Below, in pieces: positions 56,578-64,000 of a stretch of DNA of 64,000 nt. The translations under genes and the position numbers were made by a program. This stretch comes from Lamellibrachia columna (lineage: Eukaryota > Annelida > Polychaeta > Sabellida > Siboglinidae): contig OY759271.1 in the NCBI GenBank assembly GCA_963662155.1, forward strand, positions 36,273,027 to 36,337,026, given 5' to 3'. Below the pieces are notes generated by a model. That model ran no database searches. It was not told where the DNA came from and saw only the letters and a list, made by a program, of their open reading frames with translations. Every line of letters starts with the position of its first letter. The first letter of the stretch is position 1.

Positions 56578-56875
56578 GTGAGTAACAATCACATCAACCC
56601 CTCAAGAGTAGTTGTATTTCTCACTGACAAACAAGTCTTGCGGCTCGTTTGATAAAAAAAATTTGTTTGGCGGCTTTCTTGTACAATACTTTACTAATAA
56701 CAGAGAGGTTAGATGTGCACGTTGACTCAATGCCCACTGTTTGTCTCAGAATTAAGACTTCATTCCACCTCAGTAGAATTCTTTTGATTTGGGGCTTACA
56801 GAGATTGGAAGTGTTGATATTGTAGTTGGTGTTGTCCAGGTACTTCAAGCAGTAATTGTTGTTGTTGGTATATTC

Positions 56876-57937
56876 TTAATTATGAAGAACACCTGAAAGA
56901 ATGGCTTAAGACAAGATCAAATTGAAGTTTTTTTTAGATATTGAATGGGTATGATTTCTTCTAAAAAACATAACATATTTGTTAACATAACTTCACTTTT
57001 AGGAATCCATGTTGAGATGAATTTAATAATTTATGCCTAACAAGGAAGTCCACCATGTGGTCTTTAATTAACCTTTAAACTCACTGGACTTATTTCTCAA
57101 ACTCTTGGTATGATTATTTCTTTCCATTCAAATGGAACCGCTCCTTCTTTTAATGACAAGTTGAACATATTTGCAAGTGATATACTAATTTGCTCTACTG
57201 TTTCCATTAGTAGCTTTATCGGAATTCCATCCACTCCAGATGATTTATGATCCTTCATTGCCTTTATTTTCTTAGCTACCATTTCTGGAGTTACAATTAA
57301 CTGCCCTAAATAGTCAGAACTAATGTCCTCTCTGGTAAACACTGAACTAAAGTATCCATTTAGGTCATCTGCCATTAAAAAACTCTGTGATATTATATTA
57401 TATTTCCTGCAATGTCTTCTAGTGGTCCAACCTTGTCTTGTACGTTTTGTTTTCCTCCTGACATATGCATAAAATCTCTTGCTGTCATTTTTTATGTTAC
57501 ATGCTAACTTTTGCTCATAGCTTTTAGATTTTCTAATTTCAGTCGTATCTGCATTAAGTGCCTCTTCATAATTTGTGGATTCTTCATCTTTTTTGGTACG
57601 TCTATAAACCCTCCACATAGTTTGCTTGTAGGCTATTTTATAATAGCTTCTTTTGACAAGTGTTTCTAGACCGTTTTCCATGTTTTTTTGAGGGAACAAA
57701 TTGTTCAATGATACTCTCAATTTCATATTTTAGAATGTTCCAATATTCAATTGTGGTGTTTTTCCTAAGCATGTTATTCTAATCTAGCTTTGTTAAGTAT
57801 TTTCTCATATTTTTACTTTTCTCTGTATTTCCCCGACATATACAAGTTTTTCCCATGTTTTTTCCACTGCCCTGTCCAAAACCGTGTTTTTCCGGGAAAA
57901 ACCCAACCCTACTTTGGATGGCAATCTTGTTAAATTT
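56876..57937 (-). mobile_element. Rearranged CR1 LINE in NAGS intron
   Basis: A plus-strand scrap (56876-56957, GAAGAACACCTGAAAGAATG), then a minus-strand block (about 56990-57800) encoding a decayed RT segment (QTMWRVYRRTKKDE, SSGVDGIPIKLLMETVEQIS), then a plus-strand 3' tail (GGATGGCAATCTTGTTAAAT at about 57917). Two orientations in one insertion suggest inversion during target-primed reverse transcription or overlapping insertions. Confidence 0.8.
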
Positions 57938-57955
57938 TGTCATTGTATTATCCAG

Positions 57956-58089
57956 GTACTTCAAGCGATGTGAGGGGAGCTGGTGTGAGAAGGACTGGAT
58001 TGTTTTCTGGTACGGCATCACTGATCATCACCAGTCATCCAGACTCATCGACTATTCACTTGGCCTCCCACAATCCTTTGCTAGCAAAG
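57956..58089 (+). CDS. NAGS: NAGS exon, end of GNAT domain
   Basis: Acceptor TTATCCAG, donor GTCAGT. Completes Trp, then YFKRCEGSWCEKDWIVFWYG, ITDHHQSSRLIDYSLGLPQS and FASK. Human: [23 protein letters not shown]...HAKGLPDSF. Phase 1 out. Confidence 0.97.
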
Positions 58090-59081
58090 GTCAGTCAGCG
58101 TATTTGTTATTATGTAAAATACCAGACAGTTTCAGTTATAAATTTTTCGCTCCCAACTACTTAACATATAGCCTATAAATAGAATGTATCTCATACGTAG
58201 TCGTAATGCAGTTCCACCTATAAGTTTGATGCTGTGAACTCACCCATCAAGCACTAGTGTGACAGGGTGGCAGGAAGTGGGCGGTTGATCCTAAAAATTG
58301 GTGGGAGGTTGGCCTCAAAAATAGGTCGGAAGTGGGAGGTGGACTCAAAATTGATGGGAGGTTGGCCCCTAAAAACTGCAATCGAGACCCATGCCTCACA
58401 CCCCTCTAGTGTATTTCTCCACCTTCCACATGTCACGCATGAGTGATGAAACAGTGAGTGGATTCGTAGTAGAAACTCCAGTCAGTACGGGAGCTTGTAA
58501 AAGAAACTTTGGAAAAGTGATAACAGATAAAAGTCCCAACTCCTTTGTTTGAAATGTGCACCCATTTTGGGTGCTGTCACATTCCTGGCTTTATGTCAAC
58601 TTCCTTCGAATGGCGAGTGTGATGTCAACATTAGTGATGCCTTGGATGTTGTAGGGGAGACCGAGGAGGACAAAGAGGCAGCGTCTGAACCCAAGACTTG
58701 AACGAGGGCACCTCCAAGCTACAAAGTGAACTGTCATTTTGCCCGACACCACGTCAACATGATACTCATAATCAGTATTGTGAAACAGCAATGTTCAGTT
58801 AGTCGTTTGCAACACTGCTATTAACGCACCCGAAAGGTCTATCCAAGATAGACATCAAAAGTGTACAATTGTGTCAGAGAACTATCGTAAACACTGTACA
58901 ACTGTTGTGTTTTCTGATTGTAAACATTGTTCACGAGGATGGCAGTAAAAGCATTTTCACCAAGTCTAGCTTGGCGTTTAGCCTGGCTAACAAACAGACA
59001 GGCAACAAATTGAATATACTTATTTTATTATACTTTTAATTTACATTTTTGTTGTTTACACACAATCATTTGTATTGTTAG
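58090..59081 (+). other. Last NAGS intron
   Basis: Non-coding. A short internal near-duplication of GTGGGAGGTTGGCC-type words lies at 58270-58370. Nothing else recognised. Confidence 0.6.
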
Positions 59082-59161
59082 ATTTTCAATCTACTGATCC
59101 GATGGATGTGTACGTTTCTGTAGAAATACACAGGGAGAAAGCTGGTCACGACATTTGGTAA
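59082..59161 (+). CDS. NAGS: NAGS, last exon and stop
   Basis: Acceptor TATTGTTAG. Joined in phase to the previous exon it reads DFQSTDPMDVYVSVEIHREK, AGHDIW and stops at TAA 59159-59161. Human NAGS ends with a short divergent tail at the same position, so length fits (about 495 residues from the first recognised exon; human 534). No strong polyadenylation signal was picked out in the next 500 bp. Confidence 0.75.
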
Positions 59162-59655
59162 ATGTCAGGTAAATCAGTTGTTTTTCCTTATTGGTGTAGA
59201 ACAATGTAAGATTTGATTGTTAAATGGTCTGGCAAACAGAGCAAAATGTTGTTGTCAAATTGTAATCACAAATGTACATTGTTGGTATATCTAATGGTTA
59301 TTTAAAATGTTATTAATCGCTGTTGTTCTAAAATAGTTAATCAACCTGTACTCCCGGTGTTTCTAAGGTACTTGATTCACTAGTATTCTCTTTGTTGTCA
59401 AACCTGATTCATGTATCAATAACATACATACATAGTGTGAATCATGTCCAACACAATTGACTAGTATTTCCCACTTGATTGGTCAGTTTGCATGTGTGAT
59501 GTAGTAATATCACATATCATTATTTTACATTTGTCCTTGCCAGTACTATACTGTCAGTCATCCTCACTAAGCAGGGGTAGTGTTGTTAGTAGTATGGGCC
59601 AGTGATTAAAGCAGTGTGCACTTTAGCAATGGCTTTGTTTGCTTCATGATCAATA

Positions 59656-61252
59656 AGATTTAACAAGATTGCCATCTCGAACAACAAGTTCCAGATGGCA
59701 AGTGGACAAGGAAGCCATTGGCTTATCGAGAGTCCAACAATTTTCTCATCTATGTGTAGCCCGCCCTTATCAGATATCTGTCAATTCTATTTTTAAACAT
59801 ATTCACACTACTAGCATTAACACAATCATTTGGCAGTTTGTTCCATTCATTTATCACCCTCTGTGAGAAAGAGTACTTTCTCATGTCCAACCTACACTGC
59901 TCCTTAACTAATGCTGCTTTGTGTCCTCTGGTTCTACTGCCTTCTTTAAGTTTGAAGAACATATTCCTATCAACATCCTCATAACCGTTCACTACTCTAA
60001 ACACTTCTATTTGGTCTCCTCTTAGTCTCCTGGTCTCTAGTGTTGTCAAACCACATTGTAATAAGCGACTTTCGTAACTAAGGTCTCTTAATTCTGGAAT
60101 CATCTTAGTTGCTCTTCGTTGTATTCTTTCTAGCTTATCTATGTCTTTTTTACGATATGACCTCCATGCTTGAATACAATATTCCAAATGTGGTCTAACT
60201 ATTGCTTTGTACAGGGGTACAATTAGATGTTTCTCCTTATACGTGATAGTTCTCCTAATTAGCCCTAGAATTTGATTTCCTTTCGAAGCAGCAATCCCAC
60301 ATTGCTCTGAAACTTTCATGTCAGCATTAAATGTTACTCCTAAATCCTTTTCTTGTGTGGTTCTACCTAGTACAGCATCCCCCATTTTATATTCCTCGTC
60401 CATATTTCCATGTCCTATGTGTATACATTTACACTTCCCAAAATTGAATAACATTTGCCATTTTTCTTACCATTTAACTAATTTTTCTAGATCATCCTGT
60501 AAACTTTGTTTATCTGTATCATTAGTAACCTTTCTGAATACTTTTGTGTCATCTGCAAATTTGAGTACTTTGCTAGATATGTCATCCTCCAAATCATTTA
60601 TATATATTAAAAACAGTATAGGGCCTAACACTGATCCCTGTGGTACCCCACTCAAAACAGATTTCCAGTTTGAAATCTTACCATCTACTATTACTCTCTG
60701 TCTTCTGTGTGTAAGCCACTTTTCTATCCAGTTGATTACATCATTGCCTATACCATGGGCTTTTAGTTTAAGTAACAATCTTTGATGTGGCACTTTATCG
60801 AAAGCTTTCTGAAAGTCTAAGTAGACAACATCCACTGGTGACCCGTCATCTACCCACTTTGTAATTTCTTCTAAAAACCATAAGTAATTGGTTAGACATG
60901 ACCTTGCTTTTAGGAATCCATGTTGAGATGTATTTATGTTTTATGAGGAATTCCACCATGTGGTCTCTAATTAATGTTTCGAGTAATTTACATACAACTG
61001 ATGTTAAACTCACTGGTCTGTAATTTTCTGGCTTCTTCCTCGATCCCTTCTTAAATAGCAGCGTAATGTTTGCTTCTTTCCATTCTGAAGGAACTATTCC
61101 TTCTTCTAGTGACAAGTTAAATAAGTTTGCAAGTGGTGTATTAATTTGATCAACAATTTCCTTTAGCAGTTTTGGTGGTATCCCATCAACTCCAGGTGAT
61201 TTATTATCTTTCATCTTCTTAATTTTCTTTGCTATCATTTCAGGAGTTACAA
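59656..61252 (-). mobile_element. CR1 LINE, minus strand, 5'-truncated
   Basis: The 3' end at 59656 reads, on the minus strand, GGCAATCTTGTTAAATCTT, as in the other copies. Frames 61238-60846, 60835-60467 and 60454-59750 are consecutive parts of one RT: NKSPGVDGIPPKLL, YRPVSLTSVVCKLLE, VYLDFQKAFDKVPHQRLL, GVPQGSVLGP, LKFADDTKVF and the ERIQRRATKMIPELRDL tail. It is more diverged from the other two copies than they are from each other, so it is a different subfamily. Small frameshifts separate the frames. Confidence 0.92.
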
Positions 61253-64000
61253 ATAAGATATGTTTGTTTAGAACTACTAGTATGTGAAAAGCATCTTTTA
61301 GTTCCCACGACCGTGTAGTAGGGACATATAAATGACATGATTTAGATCATGGACTGGCAACTCTGGAGAAGCAAAACTTAACTGTCTCAAGAATATCAGG
61401 TATGACTATGGCATTAGATGATACATCAACATTACTTAATCAATTAAACAATACTTTTCATACATTTGTAGTCACATTTTATTAATAATAACATAATTGC
61501 ATTATGTCGATACATACCCATATAATTACAGTACATAACAAAACCAACCGTTCAAGCATGATGTTAACAATGATCATAAAATTATGGTCACAATGTGTGT
61601 TGCTTAACAAGAAACTTATTTTTTTCTAGAATTTCATGCTGACAATTTGGCTATTACTATGGTTGGCTGCTCATTCTGATAAAATAACTATTCTTCAGCA
61701 TTTATAAAATGCCAGATAACAAGCACATAGACCACAGATGATACACATTAAAATGTTACGTTTAGTTATGATGCAAGTAAAACATTCAAACATGTATGCA
61801 GTGTGGTTGCTGCACATTTTATATATTTACTTATTTATTTAATGATTAATGTGTTGGTTCTTCTCTTGAAACAAATGATGCAAACTCGTACATTATTATT
61901 ATTATTGCATGTGTCAGTTTTTAAATGTACAAATGGCAAATGCATAGAGAACGGCACATGTAACTTTTAAGGGCAAACATGATCACCAGATGGCAGCACT
62001 TGTCTGTCTGGTCACAAATGTACTTGAACACAAAAACCATCAAAAGATGCAAGTTAATCATCCCTGCATTAAAAGAAAATAATTTCAATATTATGGATCA
62101 TTACTTTGATTCTAAACAGTTATAGCAGTCAAATGCTGTATGTTGGTAATTCACCATTAAATTAATCTTCCCCATCTGGGTGTTCGTCCCATAAGTATAT
62201 CACCAAACATCACACCTGCTGAATGCGCACAAAGGGAGAATCTCAACAACACAAGATATCTACCTTGTTCCCTAACTACCCATTATGCCTATTGGCTTAT
62301 TCAGCCTGTATGTTCAATCTGGCAATAACTGGAAAAAATCTAAGTTTTCACTCCAGGCTTTACAAAGAGCAGATATTTACATTTTATTCATGGACATTCC
62401 AGTCAAAATATCTTCGCCATGGGCAATTTACACAGACACATTGATTACAAACACTACTAGTCTGTCTCTTAGTGTGTGCCAATTGTTTGCCCTAAATTTC
62501 TAAATTAATTAGTTATATGGATCTGGGTGTACACACAAAACATCACAGCAGAAAGATATATTTGAAATATCCTTTTTGGGTCACTTCCTTCTAAATCCAT
62601 GCATGATGTTATTGCTCAATAATTCATGATAAAAAGTGAGGCAGAACATACACTGAGAATTATGTAATAATAAATTATTATATTATAACATTATGTACGC
62701 CTAATCCATCATCCGTGACTGAAACCAAAATCTCTATGAACCAAACGACCATGGCTGAATCACCTGGCTAAAATACAACCGGTTTCCACCCATGCCTTAA
62801 ATCCAGCATTACGGTTATTTGCATTTTTGGTATTAACAATGATTAATAACTTAAATTTATCTTTTATGAATTCTAGATAAAATTACTGCCCTAGACAAAA
62901 TATTTTTATTTTGTAGTATTCAGCTATATTAACATTCTTTGTATATAAGAACACTTTTGATGTTGTCCTTTTCACATTTGAAAAAATATTTATATTATTC
63001 TTATTTAAACTGTTAGCAAGAATGTACAGTGTAAACTAAGCATCCACCACAGTTAACCTTTCGTATATATATATATATATATACATATATCAATATATAT
63101 CCATCAAGCGCTAAACACTATGAAGAGGTAAGCTTAAGAACCAATGGGCTTAAAATAATTACTAATTATTAGAATTTAACCACACCCATAATCTGTGTTA
63201 ATTGTACGTAGGAATAATTACTATTATATCATCACTCACATTGTCTACAGCATTGTTAAGTATATTAATTAAAACATGCTTTACATGTAGTTCTGTGATA
63301 CAAAGTCTTATACATAATTTCTGTACTTTCCTGGTCAGTCTAATGGTATTTATTTAAATATTTAGTCTGCCTGCCTAGACACAACTGGTGACACTTTGAA
63401 TTGGAGCAAAGCTGTTCCTGTCTCTGGTTGCCTTAAACCCTGACACGCTTCCTGATAAGTGAATCCACTTACATTACATTACCCTTGCACTGTTGAACTG
63501 GCTTAACATGTATGTGTCACACACAATGTTACGTCATTCCGTTCTGTTCAGCTGTCCAGTGGTTGATTTATATATCACGTCAAACAGCAACAAACAGATA
63601 ATCTGGGAACTTTGTTAACCGAGAAACATAACTAGTAAATGTGCTAAAATGTATGATTAGTAAAATCTTACTCAGTCAATTAGGCTGAAAATAAATTACC
63701 ATTCACATTACCAAAATGCTTTGATATCAAAGAAATGAATGACATCATCTACAGTCATATCAGTTTCATGAAGTCGCAAATCTTTTGTTTCAACATATTA
63801 GGCAGTGGTAGGATAGCATGACTAAATCTGTTCTACCAAGCCTTGTGTATTCGTTATTTGCACCATCTGCACACCTATGTACATCCATGAAAGACAATAT
63901 AGGACACTTTCATACAATAATAGATTAATTTGATAACAACATAATTGATCTGCAGTATGACAAGAAAAGTAAGCAATGTTACCAGCACTGCTTTGTAAGT
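61253..64000. other. AT-rich 3' flank, no gene seen
   Basis: No exon with convincing splice sites or homology was found. A (TA)n run lies at about 63065-63085. Short open frames at 62223-62503 overlap in two frames and look random. Confidence 0.6.

Noticed and set aside
62223..62503. New gene to the right of NAGS
   Set aside because: Two overlapping short frames with no splice or domain support in AT-rich DNA.

Overview
The window is a piece of a large, intron-rich animal nuclear genome. All coding evidence comes from exons with GT-AG borders and matching codon phases. The repeats are typical of marine invertebrates: CR1-type LINEs, Ty3/gypsy elements, tRNA-derived SINEs, hAT and pogo-like short elements, and a Mutator-like transposon. 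The species cannot be named from the sequence. A mollusc, annelid, lancelet or hemichordate-like animal fits better than a vertebrate or an insect. NAGS is, to my knowledge, absent from insects, and the introns and repeats do not look vertebrate.

Two host genes are recognisable and diverge from each other. CASC3 (Barentsz/MLN51, exon junction complex) lies on the minus strand from its start codon at 13181 to the left edge. Eight coding exons are visible, all in phase, and the gene continues off the window. NAGS (mitochondrial N-acetylglutamate synthase, urea cycle) lies on the plus strand. Its recognisable exons run from about 28431 to a stop at 59161, and its true first exon is uncertain.

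By region. 1-13181: CASC3 exons; the last visible intron is nearly filled by a 3.7-kb hAT-like element (418-4096), and intron 1 holds a possible 2.6-kb DNA transposon (9991-12574). 13182-17000: intergenic, with a SINE, a CR1 scrap and simple repeats. 17427-28403: an 11-kb interval bounded by pogo-type inverted ends, containing a chimeric gypsy retrotransposon (about 19741-27000). 28589-46623: one 18-kb NAGS intron with a long foldback palindrome, a gypsy element with 5-bp target duplication, a near full-length CR1 and a Mutator-like gene with SWIM and PHD zinc fingers. 46624-59161: the remaining NAGS exons, with a CR1 nested in a hAT-like repeat (48789-52406) and other repeat scraps. 59162-64000: 3' flank with a minus-strand CR1, then AT-rich DNA with no gene seen.

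The two host genes do not share a pathway: CASC3 acts in mRNA quality control and localisation, NAGS in mitochondrial nitrogen disposal. The mobile elements are mostly broken. I found no convincingly new biological system. The most interesting items are the chimeric retroelement, the SWIM/PHD Mutator gene with a single stop in place of an expected tryptophan, the intronic 350-bp palindrome and the 12-residue repeat expansion in CASC3.
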